64,000 nt of DNA from Thereva unica (taxonomy: Eukaryota > Arthropoda > Insecta > Diptera > Therevidae), in assembly GCA_949987705.1 (NCBI GenBank), contig CATLJY010000061.1:124001-188000 (forward strand), in the 5' to 3' direction. Made by a program: the position numbers and the translations under genes. Positions 9,419 to 19,094 of the stretch are shown here, one piece after another. The stretch's first letter is position 1. Every line of letters starts with the position of its first letter. The notes below the pieces were generated by a model. That model was not told where the DNA came from. It searched no databases and saw only the letters and a program-made list of their open reading frames with translations.

Positions 9419-10530
9419 CAATAATGTATGTTTAAGTAAAATAATACACCTAATTCTGCTGTGCAAAGTGATTTTAGATTTGCCTCCAATCCATAGAAAA
9501 ATGTTTAGATTCGTTTTACATAATTATATAGTGTGTACATGTGTGATGTGTTTTTTTTTTTTTTTTTTTTTTTGTTTTCAATTTGACACTTTCGATTTAT
9601 TGGCCTCGATTCCCAGATCCAGTGGGTCGGAAGTGAGTGCGGATTTGAGACTTTGCGATTCTCAAATCTGCAACCGCGAATCTCTCTTTGACATTTTCCG
9701 TGCTTTAAAAGTGTGATCCGCAACAAATTTTCTGAGGATTTGAAACCACAAATGCGCCTAAGATAATCCGACATCGGGTATTTCATTAGCGTGTGAGTCT
9801 TCACTCCGAATTTTTGATTTAATTGAATCCGCGACTGCGAATTTGAGAATCGCAAAGTGTCAAATCCGCACTCACTTCCGCGCCGTCGGATCTGGGAATC
9901 ATAATATTTTTTTTTTTAAATTTCCTTCGGGGATTTTATTTCATATGAAACAAGTTTTTGACATGAATACGTCTCTAAATTTGCTTCCAGAACAAAAACC
10001 GATGATAACGAAATTATGGCATATAGTTTTTATTTGCAGCTCAAAAACTATTGTTTATATTGAATAAAGAAATATACCACGACGTGGGTGAAGAATCAAA
10101 GAATTTTATTGTTTACATTTGATTTCCTTTTTTTAAGCTATGATGATTATATTGTAGTGTTTGTTAAATACTTTGTTAAGTTTTAGATTACGCAGTCTCA
10201 CAACTTATAACCTACATAAGCCTTTAACAAAAACTTTTCAAGATTAATTATATATAGCGTTGGTCAGTGTGATACTTATGAATCTCCATGGCCAAACTAG
10301 GGTGCGGTAAGCCGAATTTTTAACAATAAGACATGTATGTTTAAGTAAAATAATACACCTAATTCTGTTGTGCAAAGTGCATCACATTAGATTTTCCTCC
10401 AATCCAAAGAAAAATGTTAGATTCGTTTTCTATAGTGTTTACATGTGTGATGTGCTTTTTTTTCAATTTGACACATTCGAATTATTGGCCTCGATTCCCA
10501 GATCCGGCGGGTTGGAAGTGAGTGCGGATC
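9419..10530. repeat. Direct duplication plus internal palindrome
   Basis: The block ATGTATGTTTAAGTAAAATA through GTGTGATGTG at about 9423-9550 recurs directly at about 10332-10455, each time followed by a T-run, GGCCTCGATTCCCAGATCC and GAAGTGAGTGCGGAT. Between them, 9600-9720 and 9785-9900 form an imperfect palindrome (CCCAGATCC... against ...GGATCTGGG) containing GACTTTGCGATTCTCAAAT. There is a 23-base T run at 9551-9573. Confidence 0.7.
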
Positions 10531-10890
10531 AATCTCCACTTAATATATTGTCATCCAATCTGAAGCGTTATTCAACAGAAATAATACCATGAAAAAGCGT
10601 AATTAGTGGCTAGTCTCTAGCCACAACATCCCACTAGTTTCCTATGGATGTCCATACAAAAGGTCTTATTTCCAAACGTTTCAAACAAAAGGGCATATTT
10701 CCAAACTATTTTTTGTTTTTAATGAAGTCGCACTTACAATATTTTTCATCTACCACTGTAAAAATATAGTTATACTAGGACAAACTATATTGATGCAAAA
10801 AAAATAACAATTTTGCATATTTTGGACGTACCACAGAAATTTGCGGTTTCTGAAAATTTAATCTAAATGGAAATAAGGCCTTTTGAAAAG

Positions 10891-13851
10891 TCACTCCTCA
10901 ATTATACTATTTTTCATTTTATTGATTCTTTCCTGAAGTTTCTCAACTTCTATTTTCTCTTTTGCTTCCCTTGGAGTGCATTTGATTGTAGAGTGATACC
11001 GATCGTTATAGTTTCCTATAGCCATCTGTATCTTCATTTCTACTGATAATTCGTTATCCTCAATACCTGTTAGCTTTTCTAAGAGGGTTGAGTGTAACCT
11101 TTCAATATCTGAATTTCCCGTATGGTTGTTGGATTTTGTGAGGTGTACCTCGATGTTTTCTGTTTTAAGATATTCTAATAATTGTTCCGCTTTAAACTCA
11201 TTGTCCATTATTAATTTATTTGGTTTCCTAAATTTCGCTACATGTTCCATTATTAGGGTCTTTTTTGATCTCCAGTTCCTATCTGTAATGCAATATGCTG
11301 CTGCAAATTTTGTCAGTTTATCAATTACTGTCACAAAAGCTTGCTTTTTAAAATGGAATATATCTAAATGAATGATGTCATTTTTTTCTTTCGGTGTCTC
11401 GGTTATTAGGAATTTAGGTTTGATAGGGTTTCTATCATATTTTATCTGTTGACATTTCTCACAATTATTTATTATTAATTGGATATGTTCTCTTAATTTT
11501 GGAAAGTATATTTTTTCTTTTAAATTGTAGTAACATTCATTTATACCACTATGCATTGACTCTTTAGCATGATAAATAGACAGCTGTTTATGAAGTTCAT
11601 CTTCCGTTAATATCTCTGTAGCTCTTCTAGAACTTCTGATAAATTTAATTTTTTTATTTCCTGAAAACATTGATATAAGTATGAGTTGGATTTTATGGTA
11701 ATCTGTGTCGGATACTTCCGAATAGATTCCTGTGTATCCATGTTGTATACATTGTTTCAGTTTATCTCTTAGCGAATTTTCATTATCTAAAGGATTTATC
11801 TCAATAATTCTCCGTTTATGCAAGGTTTTTATTTCCTCACTAGGACTATAAGTTAAAATAATTTGTGTTTTGTACTTGTTAACAATATCATCCTTTATCC
11901 CTATATGGTCTAATCTCTGTTCGTCTACAGAATGTATTGTTCCTGAAATCATGAGATTAGATGCTTCATCGTTATTTTCATTAATTTTTTGTGCAGTTTC
12001 TAGTCTGCTTAGGTAATCAGCTACCTTATTTTCCTTTCCTTGTAAATATTCGATTTCATAGTTGAATTCTTGTAATTTTAACAACCATCTTTGATGACGT
12101 TGCGAAAACTCTTTGCCTTTATATTTGCTATTGAGATATTTAATTGGGATATGATCTGTAATAATTTTGAACTTAGTACCATATAAGTACGGCCTAAAGT
12201 AGTTAACAGCGTATATAATTGCAAGAAATTCTTTATCAGTGGTACTGTAATTTTTTTCATGACTGTTAAGTGTTCGTGAAACGTAACAAACAGGATGACC
12301 TTGTTGTGATAAAACTGCTCCGATAGCATGATCACTGGCATCTGTGGTTACTGTAAACGGTTTGTCATATTCCGGATATTTCAATATTGGATGAGACGTA
12401 ATTAAACTTTTAAGATTTTCAAAAGCTGCTATATATTGCGGATCATTTATGTTTATCTTGCTATCCTTTTTTAAATATTTTATCATAGGGTAAGCTACTT
12501 TTGAGTAGTCCTTTATGAATTTTCTGTAGTATCCTGTAGCTCCTAAAAATCCCTTAAGCTGTCTTTCTGTCTTGGGCATTTTTATTTCCTGAATGGTTTT
12601 GATTTTATCAGGGTTAGGTTTAATGCCCACAGATGTTAATATATGGCCTAAAAATTCAGTTTCTTTTTTCAGAAAACTGCACTTATCTGCTTGAATTTTC
12701 AAATTGTGCTCTTGGAGCCTACAGAAAATTTTAGTCAGAGATTTTTCGTGCTCTTCTAGAGTGGTTGAAAATATCAATATATCATCTAGATAGACAACAC
12801 AAATTTGATTAATATATTCTCTCAATATATCATTCATTAAACGCTGGAACGTAGCCGGGACATTTTTTAACCCATACGGCATACGGACATACTCATAGAG
12901 ACCAGAAGATGTAACAAACGCTGTTTTTTCAATGTCTTTCTCAGCCATTAGTATTTGATGATACCCTTTGGCTAAATCCAAGGTACTAAAATACTGTGCT
13001 TTACCCAGCTTGTCTAGGATGCTGTCGATATTTGGTAGGGGATATTTATCATCAATAGTGATTTGATTTAATCTCCTATAATCCACAACTATCCTATACT
13101 TTTGTACACCTGAATTATCTTTCTTTTTGGGTAAAATAATAATTGGAAAACTATATTTGCTTCTACTTTTCCTAATTATACCTTGTTTTTCCATCTCATC
13201 TATCTGATTTCGTGCTTCAGTTTCATGCTGAGGTGGAATACGGTATAACTTTGAATTAATTTGATCGTTTGTGGTCGTCTTTATTTCGTGAACCACTGAA
13301 CTTGTGCTTGTTAAAGCATCGCCTTCTTTAAATAAAAGACGGTGAAGTTTTTTAATTAATTTTGTGATCATGAACTTTTCTTGATCGTTTAAGTGATCTA
13401 ACATTAGATTTTGAATTCCACTTATTTCTAGAACGTTAACTTCGTCTTGGACGGTTTTCGTTAAGAATGGGAGTCGCACTTTGTTAGTCATAATAATTTC
13501 TTGTTCCTTTATATTTATTGCAATAACGTTTTTTAAAATAAAATCCATACCAATTAAAAGATCGTATGGTTTTTCTAATTGCATTGCAATCCATTTCATT
13601 CGTGCCATTTCAGAGTATTTAAATTCTATTGGACACAAAGTTGAAACGGTTATGTTTGGTTTATTTAATTTCCCATCAATAGTGTTAATCGTCGTTGATA
13701 AATTATTTAAGATTTGGTACTTAGAGGATGGAAATTTATTTTGGTTTAGTATACTTATCGTTGAACCTGGATCTACAAATGCTACATATTTATCATGTTG
13801 AATTGTTAAAGTTATAAAGATTTTACGCTGGTCCGAGGCTAGTTTATAAAA
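10891..13851 (-). CDS. pol: Pol polyprotein of element Z (protease, RT, RNase H, integrase)
   Basis: A long frame opening in the -1 frame near the end of gag. Order: a protease region with VDPGSTISIL at 13750-13780, where the usual D-T/S-G triad reads D-P-G; reverse transcriptase with FSTLDLAKGYHQI and the YLDD box in VVYLDDILIF; RNase H with TTDASDHAIGAV; an integrase zinc domain (H...H, CEKCQQ); and the core with Asp in LDIFHF, Asp in IMDNEF and Glu in SDIERLHST. It would act in cytoplasmic particles (reverse transcription) and the nucleus (integration). No internal stop or frameshift is visible, but the C-terminal tail is displaced to 5152-5391 by the foldback element. The last two codons and stop here belong to that insertion. 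Confidence 0.92.
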   Translation of the reverse strand, partial: FYKLASDQRKIFITLTIQHDKYVAFVDPGSTISILNQNKFPSSKYQILNNLSTTINTIDGKLNKPNITVSTLCPIEFKYSEMARMKWIAMQLEKPYDLLIGMDFILKNVIAINIKEQEIIMTNKVRLPFLTKTVQDEVNVLEISGIQNLMLDHLNDQEKFMITKLIKKLHRLLFKEGDALTSTSSVVHEIKTTTNDQINSKLYRIPPQHETEARNQIDEMEKQGIIRKSRSKYSFPIIILPKKKDNSGVQKYRIVVDYRRLNQITIDDKYPLPNIDSILDKLGKAQYFSTLDLAKGYHQILMAEKDIEKTAFVTSSGLYEYVRMPYGLKNVPATFQRLMNDILREYINQICVVYLDDILIFSTTLEEHEKSLTKIFCRLQEHNLKIQADKCSFLKKETEFLGHILTSVGIKPNPDKIKTIQEIKMPKTERQLKGFLGATGYYRKFIKDYSKVAYPMIKYLKKDSKININDPQYIAAFENLKSLITSHPILKYPEYDKPFTVTTDASDHAIGAVLSQQGHPVCYVSRTLNSHEKNYSTTDKEFLAIIYAVNYFRPYLYGTKFKIITDHIPIKYLNSKYKGKEFSQRHQRWLLKLQEFNYEIEYLQGKENKVADYLSRLETAQKINENNDEASNLMISGTIHSVDEQRLDHIGIKDDIVNKYKTQIILTYSPSEEIKTLHKRRIIEINPLDNENSLRDKLKQCIQHGYTGIYSEVSDTDYHKIQLILISMFSGNKKIKFIRSSRRATEILTEDELHKQLSIYHAKESMHSGINECYYNLKEKIYFPKLREHIQLIINNCEKCQQIKYDRNPIKPKFLITETPKEKNDIIHLDIFHFKKQAFVTVIDKLTKFAAAYCITDRNWRSKKTLIMEHVAKFRKPNKLIMDNEFKAEQLLEYLKTENIEVHLTKSNNHTGNSDIERLHSTLLEKLTGIEDNELSVEMKIQMAIGNYNDRYHSTIKCTPREAKEKIEVEKLQERINKMKNSIIEE

Positions 13852-14801
13852 AAAGCTTTATCGATAGTATTTGTTTCTATTTTGCTAGCTGCATCTACAT
13901 CCATAGGTTCTAGCCTTTGTCTATATTCATTTTGTCTATTACCATAGTTAGTTTGTCTTGTCTGTAGTGTTCTGTTATTGTTATTGAAACTGTTGTTATT
14001 GTAATTATTATTAAAATTATTATTACTGTTACTATTCCGTCTAAATTCGTTTCGTCTGTATTGCTGTGAATTATTATTAAAATTATAGTTTGACTTATAA
14101 AACCTGTCATTTTGTTGATTATTATTTCTTTTTTCAAAATTTTTATTATGAATATTGTTTTTATTAAAATTTTTTATAGTTAAGTTTAAATTTAAATTTC
14201 CTTGATCTTGTCCAATAAACTTATTAACTATTTCCCTAATTTCTGATAACCTAACTTTTGTCATTATTTCATATGCTAATGATCCTGAAGCTAATTCCTT
14301 TATTCTTTGAATTAACATTCCACCGAATATGTCGAGCATAGTTACGCCGTTGTCTTCAAAGGCTGCAAACTCGGTAATATCTTCCACGATTCGTCTTAAT
14401 TTATCATCTAAATCTTGTATGCTACTTACTTTTAAAGAATTTATTTCCCTTGTTATAGTAAGTTGATTTTTAGATGACCTGTAATGCCGCTTTAAACTGG
14501 ATTTACATTCATCCCAATTAGCTGGTGGAGTAACTTGTAGTAGATTTTTTGCACCTCCTTGAATCTTTTCGTTATAGATGATCTGGAACACTCGATCAGC
14601 TTCGTCTCCATATTCCGATAATGCTGTTGTAACTGACCCGATGAATGAAGGTAATGTACCTGGATCTCCTTTAAATATCGGCAGGTATCGAATTTCCTTT
14701 TCGATCATTTGTCTTCGGCTTCTGGGCTGCATACTCTGAGCCATGAGTTGAGTTAGAGTGACTAAGCACTGTTCCACTGGATTTTGTTGTGCCATCTCCA
14801 C
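13839..14801 (-). CDS. gag: Gag of element Z
   Basis: A 320-aa frame immediately upstream of pol. Residues ~30-190 have the helical capsid pattern of errantivirus Gag (YLPIFKGDPGTLPSFIGSV, then a DDKLRRIVEDITEF-type segment). The C-terminal third is rich in Asn, Gln and Arg (runs such as NNNFNNNYNNN) with no CCHC zinc knuckle, as in gypsy-group Gag where a basic tail binds RNA. The start at 14801 (MEMAQQNPVEQ) is the first Met. The stop lies just past a run of seven T on the coding strand, which overlaps the pol frame. Gag assembles the cytoplasmic particle that packages element RNA. Confidence 0.88.
   Translation of the reverse strand: MEMAQQNPVEQCLVTLTQLMAQSMQPRSRRQMIEKEIRYLPIFKGDPGTLPSFIGSVTTALSEYGDEADRVFQIIYNEKIQGGAKNLLQVTPPANWDECKSSLKRHYRSSKNQLTITREINSLKVSSIQDLDDKLRRIVEDITEFAAFEDNGVTMLDIFGGMLIQRIKELASGSLAYEIMTKVRLSEIREIVNKFIGQDQGNLNLNLTIKNFNKNNIHNKNFEKRNNNQQNDRFYKSNYNFNNNSQQYRRNEFRRNSNSNNNFNNNYNNNSFNNNNRTLQTRQTNYGNRQNEYRQRLEPMDVDAASKIETNTIDKAFFIN
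13848..13854 (-). promoter_or_regulatory. Likely -1 ribosomal frameshift site (T TTT TTT)
   Basis: Seven consecutive T on the coding strand are read in gag as ...GCT TTT TTT ATA. They fit the X XXY YYZ slippery heptamer, three codons before the gag stop, and slipping back one base enters the open pol frame. This is the usual way gypsy-group elements set the Gag to Pol ratio. No stimulatory structure was tested. Confidence 0.65.
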
Positions 14802-15140
14802 GTTTCTTTTGAATAATTAGTATCACCACGATGTTGTTGCCTTTCAATCTTGATGTTTATTTTTCTCGCTCTGGTTTCGTTTCTGTACAAGACACTAAAT
14901 TTCACTTTGTCTTGTTTCGTATCCCACTTTATTTGATTGAGAACTTTATATTCCTTGTTCTTTATTTAATTTAATTATTATTTTTTTTTTTTTTTTGAAA
15001 AAACAAAATTAACTCTTTGTTATGATATATTTATATATATATTTATTTTTAACAATGTGAACTTTGCTTTAAATTTCACTTTCAACGTCTTTTTTGTTTT
15101 TCGTTCGTTTATCACTGAATCTCTTTTCTTTCGATAGAGA

Positions 15141-15157
15141 CTCCACCGACTGCGCCA
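15141..15157 (-). promoter_or_regulatory. Primer-binding site of element Z
   Basis: In element sense the LTR ends ...TATAATT and continues GGCGCAGTCGGTGGAG. TGGCGCAGTCGG is the tRNA-Ser-type primer site of the 17.6/297 group, as known from that family. The leader from here to gag (14802-15140) holds no gene. Confidence 0.7.
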
Positions 15158-15484
15158 ATTATAAAAAAAACCGTTTATTCAGGCTGAAAAATATATTAAA
15201 CAAAAACTACTTGGAATAAAAACACAAGATTTAAGATATTACAATTTATTTAAAAGGAACGAGATTTAAGTTTAAAAGTCCGAACTCAACTAACTTCTAA
15301 ATATTCTTCAAAAAGCTTTCTAGCCATCGAAAAACTTCAAAGTGTTTAGGTTGCAATTTTTCGATGGGAAAATTAAAATATTCTTTGTTGGGATTTCTCG
15401 GAAAACTCGGGTATCATCTCGTTACCCGAGATTTCCGGTATGCATGCAGCAGACAACGTTATCTTGTCTTTTGCATACATAACC
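15157..15484 (-). repeat. Z LTR (5' LTR in element sense)
   Basis: A 328-bp partner of 3425-3750. The differences seen are one extra A in the A run, ATGCATGCAGC against ATGCATCAGC, and TTTTGC against TTTTAC near the end. Confidence 0.93.
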
Positions 15485-15639
15485 CGCGTGTGAAAATGTC
15501 CCGCACACAAAAAAAAATTGCTTCGAAATATATAATTTATTAATTGAGAAAATAATACAAAACGTAATAACCGACGTTGTCACGTTCAAATTAATAGACG
15601 TTGTCACTTTAAAATACGGACGTGATACTTCACATCCAA

Positions 15640-15964
15640 GACCATTAATTTTTTTGGTAATCGCCACACAATCTCCAACCAGAGTCCTTTTTAGGTACCA
15701 CATGGATTGGACTGGCCCAAGGGCTGCTTGACGGTCTGATGATTTCTTTGCCGAGGCAGTGTTGTATTTCGGAGTGGCAGCAGCAGCTTTAGCACCAGTG
15801 AGTTTTCTGCATTTGGCGAAGACTGGATGGCCATTGGTGATGATCCTGTGGGCATAATCCTTTTTCTTGAAAGCTGAAGAGAAGTTTGAAGTTGTTATCT
15901 CGATGAACTCTTTTAGAAGATCTGCGTAAGCTATTCCTGAATGTATTGTGGATATATAGTCCAA
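15640..15964 (-). pseudogene. Decayed gypsy reverse transcriptase fragment (CsRn1-like)
   Basis: Read on the minus strand, HRIITNGHPVFAKCRKL is the conserved entry to gypsy RT (the 'T.GPPV.ARARRL' region). It is followed by a recognisable but shifted segment around QSMWYLKRTL, equivalent to the conserved SPWASP-HVVPKK region. The nucleotide sequence of that segment resembles the Y element at 21060-21110. Stops and shifts exclude function. It lies in the older repeat that received element Z. The bases 15489-15640 hold only the CCCGCACAC and ACGTTGTCAC repeats. Confidence 0.7.
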
Positions 15965-16616
15965 TCAATCTACGGAAATTCTCCAGACAATTGAAGGCAG
16001 GAAAAAAAATATGGGCGTGTAGAACACTTAATTTGAAGAAAGATAGCATGTTTTTTTACGGAACTGCTTTGGCGAACTTAACCTAAAAAATTCGCAAAAG
16101 TCAAAAAACGGTTTTTCGCCAATAAAACAAAAAGTTGAGCTCAGATCCGAAAAAGTTAAATGAGAAAGTTATAGGTATTAAAATTATCTTTCAATTGATG
16201 TGGTACAAATATTGGTATATTGGTTAGTGTCTTATACATGGAGAAAAATGCCAAAAACCGTTAAAAATCGCGTCTTTTTCATTTATTTTTTACTTTTTAT
16301 TGATGCGACCTAGAAACTTTGTACTTGGTGAAAATGTTACTTTTGGCAATCTGAAAACTCATATTTTTTTTGGCTTGAAATTTTGCAAAATATGGGTGAA
16401 ATTTCGATTTTTGTGAGAAAAGACGTTTTCGTAAAATCCTTCGTCTACAGCTCCTCGACCTCGTAGGACATTTTTTCGAAGCTCTTTTTCTTCGTTAAGA
16501 GTTGTACTATTATGCACTATTATTTAAAATTTGAGTTTTTCAATTTTATATACAAAAAACTCCACCGCAAAAAAGACAAGTTTTTTTGCCGCAAAAAAGA
16601 CAAGTTTTTTATTTCA
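15965..16616. other. No gene seen; unclassified AT-rich sequence
   Basis: No supported reading frame. Near the right end, a block of about 26 bases containing GCAAAAAAGACAAGTTTTTT is duplicated in tandem (about 16565-16612). The copia-like fragment begins directly after it. Confidence 0.5.
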
Positions 16617-16859
16617 TTATTTTTCTCGGAGTTTTCTCGCCTTCGAATTAAGTAGATACTTCAGGACGTGGCAGGCTGCGCGCCAGAGTTTGGCAGTATG
16701 ATGATGCAGAAAGCGTGATAGTTGAAACACCCTTGAAGTGATGTCCGGCCGTGTATTTGTCGCGTACATGAGCGATCCCAACAATTCCGCCACTTGATAT
16801 CTCGTGTCGACTGGTTCATCTAAGGTTTCGTACAAATGTGCGATGCCCGACGACAACGG
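16617..16859 (-). pseudogene. Copia-like Pol, RNase H-proximal fragment
   Basis: LLGSLMYATNTRPDITS and SRFLHHHTAKLWRAACHVLK are the conserved stretch after copia-type RT (the 'VGSLMYLA..TRPDI' region). It is the downstream continuation of the copia Pol that breaks off at 22856, the two halves being separated by element Y. The rest of RNase H and the 3' LTR are missing to the left, so the copia element is truncated as well as interrupted. Confidence 0.85.
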
Positions 16860-16912
16860 TATGGATATTCTAGGGAACGTATTTCAGTAAAAACAATTAT
16901 AAAACAACGTCT
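16860..16912 (-). repeat. Y 3' LTR remnant (about 50 bp)
   Basis: TATGGATATTCTAGGGAACG through AAAACAACGTC matches the map-left end of the LTR at 22624-22849. It then switches straight to integrase coding sequence, so a deletion removed the end of pol and most of this LTR. Confidence 0.85.
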
Positions 16913-17510
16913 GGATTACGTAGTACTTCGGGAAGCGTTCGATCACTTTGTGTGGACCGTCGTACGGGCTTTGTAACGGTGTTCTCACAGCATCATTCCT
17001 GATAAATACATACGAACTATTTCTTAATTCTTTTTGAATAAAGACTTTTCCTTTGGAATGATTGGACAACTCGATTGGTTTAATTTGTGCCATCAGTCGA
17101 CGAAGTTCTTTAGCAAATTCACAATCCGAATAGTTTGATCTGCTGGGTGAAAAAAATTCACCGGGTAACTTTAATGTTGATCCATAAACTAATTCCGCGG
17201 GTGATGCATCTAAATCCGTCTTCGGAATCGCTCTTAATCCCAGCAAAATTATGGGTAGTGCCGATGACCAATTTTGATCGCCTTGACACTTGATGGCCGC
17301 CTTTAACGTTCTATGCCACCTTTCAATAATGCCGTTGGCCTGCGGGTGATAAGGTGTGGTCCTGAGGTGTTTTATACCCAATAAGCAGTTTAGCTCATGG
17401 AAGAGATTGGACTCGAATTGCCTTCCTAAGTCTGTTGTAATCCTTAGTGGAACTCCTAAGAATTGAATCCATCCTTCAATTAATGCTTTAGCTACTGATT
17501 CTGCCGTCAT
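16884..17510 (-). pseudogene. Y integrase, second half
   Basis: It holds the second catalytic Asp (TTDLGRQFES) and the Glu (ANGIIERWHRT), followed by the C-terminal region with SPYDGPHKVIERFPKY. It overlaps the preceding frame at 17488-17510, so a frame change separates it from the zinc domain and first Asp. The last residues are read from the LTR remnant because of the deletion at about 16912. It cannot give a whole integrase. Confidence 0.85.
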
Positions 17511-18126
17511 ACATATCTTCCATTGGGATCGCTGCCGGCCATCGCGAAAACCGGTCGATCATTGTTAAGCAGTATTTGTAACCGTCAGATGGCGGTAATG
17601 GGCCTACGATGTCGATATTTATGTGTTCGAATCGTTGGCTAGGTGTTGAATACATCGCCAGTGGTGCCTTGTTGTGTTGTTGAATTTTGTTCTTCTGACA
17701 CTGTTGACACGATTTCACAAATTGGATGCAGTCTTTTTTAATGCCGGGCCAGAAGTATCTTTGACAAACAAGTTTTTTTGTTGCTAGCCGTCCGGGATGA
17801 GCCAATTGGTGTAACTGTTTAATAATCTGTTGTCGAAATTTGTCTGGTACGAATGGTCGGATGCGGTCTTCGGATATATCGCAATACAATTGTGTTGAAG
17901 AACTAGGAATGGTACACAGTTTCAAGTTGACTGAATTCTTTGTCTCCTTTTCCTTCAAGAGGTTTTTAAGTTCCACGTCGTTCTTTTGTGCTTTAGACAT
18001 TTCTTCAAAATCGATTACTTTCTCTATGTTGTTGATTCTTGACAAGAAATCTGCTATTTTATTGTATTCTCCAGGAACGTGGCGGATGTCCGTACTAAAT
18101 TGACCTATAAAATCCAATTGTCTCAT
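17488..18126 (-). pseudogene. Y RNase H end, integrase zinc domain and first catalytic Asp
   Basis: It begins in the RNase H tail (HVPGEYNKIADFLSRI). The H2C2 zinc domain follows (HQLAHPGRLATKK...CQQCQKNK), then the start of the integrase core with Asp in INIDIVGPLPP. It ends where the frame shifts, near IPMEDM. A second frame change separates it from RT at 18095-18126. Confidence 0.85.
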
Positions 18127-19092
18127 TTGTCTTGGTGATGCCTTTTCCGGTTTTTGTTTCCGGTTTATGATCCGTGTATATACAAAACGTGCGACCTTCT
18201 AGTTGATGTTGGAAATATTTAACGCTGGCGAAAATTGCTAACAACTCCCTGTCATACGTACTATAACGTTGTTGTGTTTCGCTCAGTTTCCTAGAAAAAA
18301 ATCCTAAAGGTCGTGGAATTTTGTCCTCAGTGATCTGGTGTAGGACCGCTCCAATTGAAGTACTAGAAGCGTCAACGCTCAGTGATATGTCCGCATCTAA
18401 GGCTGGATGCACTAGTTCGGTTGCTTCTATCAAATTCTGCTTGCATTTCTCGAAAGCTTCTTCTTCGTTTTGAGACCATGTTATTAGTGAACGATCATTC
18501 TTTTTATTTCCAGGTATTAGTTTCTGTAAAGTTGTTTGATTGTCCACCGCTTTTGGTATGAATCGCCTGTAGTAATTAATCATGGCGAGAAATCTTTTCA
18601 GTTCGCATACCATGGTTGGCTTCTTGAAATTCTTAACAGCTTCTATCTTATCTGGCAATGGTCGAATTCCTGAGCTGGTTATCAAATGGCCTAAGAATCT
18701 TATTTCCGTTTGCCCGAATACACATTTTTCTAAATTGATCTTCAATCCATGTTCGTTCAGTCTTTGTAGCACCTTTTCGAGATGTTGCTGATGTTCTTCC
18801 TCATTCTGCGAAGCGATACAAATATCATCGATATAAACGAATAAGAAAGGTAGCCCTCGTAAAACTTCGTCCAAGTATCTTTGTTGTGTTTGCGCCGCAT
18901 TTCGTTGCCCAAAGGTCATGAATACAAACTCGAATAATCCGAATGGCGTTGCTACTGCTGTCTTTGGAATGTCGGCTGGTTCCATCGGAATTTGGTAATA
19001 TGCTCGTTTAAGATCCAATGTCGAAAATATCGTTTTTCCATATAATATGTTGGAAAAATCCTGAATAAATGGGATAGGATACCTGTCTGGTA
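18095..19092 (-). pseudogene. Y reverse transcriptase and RNase H start
   Basis: A continuous frame from the [12 protein letters not shown] entry of RT through [14 protein letters not shown], the catalytic YIDD in [10 protein letters not shown], and RNase H with [13 protein letters not shown] and [10 protein letters not shown]. The first part of RT is cut off by the element at 19095-21017 and resumes at 21018. A Gln replaces a usual Leu/Phe in [11 protein letters not shown], suggesting decay. It breaks out of frame at ITDHK-type RNase H sequence. Confidence 0.88.
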
Positions 19093-19094
19093 CC

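Larger units (their letters stand above)
5396..10899. mobile_element. 5.5-kb foldback-like DNA element without visible transposase
   Basis: The termini are inverted repeats of about 34 bp starting GAGGAGTGACTTTTCAAAAG at 5396 and ending, inverted, at 10899. AATT flanks both sides (5392-5395 and 10900-10903). The interior holds no reading frame longer than about 120 codons and nothing resembling a transposase. It is a mosaic of long inverted arms, direct duplications, a tRNA-like block and poly(A/T) runs. Copies of the terminal motif (AAAAGGTCTTATTTCCAAAC and a variant with AAAAGGGCATATTTCC) lie just inside the right end at about 10650-10710, like subterminal transposase sites. Superfamily is unresolved; a non-autonomous foldback element fits best. 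Confidence 0.8.
3425..15484 (-). mobile_element. Env-bearing gypsy element 'Z' (errantivirus-like), split by a DNA element
   Basis: A minus-strand LTR element with gag, pol and env. LTRs lie at 3425-3750 and 15157-15484, with CGCG target duplications at 3421-3424 and 15485-15488. The undisturbed target is visible at 3235-3250. Removing the foldback insertion (5396-10899 and its AATT duplication) leaves about 6.55 kb, normal for the gypsy/17.6/ZAM group. The LTRs differ by only a few bases and small indels, so insertion is fairly recent. Members of this group are retroviruses of insects or their endogenous copies. Confidence 0.93.

Noticed and set aside
15422..15964. A 180-aa host protein
   Set aside because: Its middle matches gypsy RT entry sequence and its end reads into the Z LTR; it is a chance join of two elements.
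16884..16912. True C-terminus of Y integrase (…FYNCFY)
   Set aside because: These residues are read from the LTR remnant after a deletion and are not part of the native protein.
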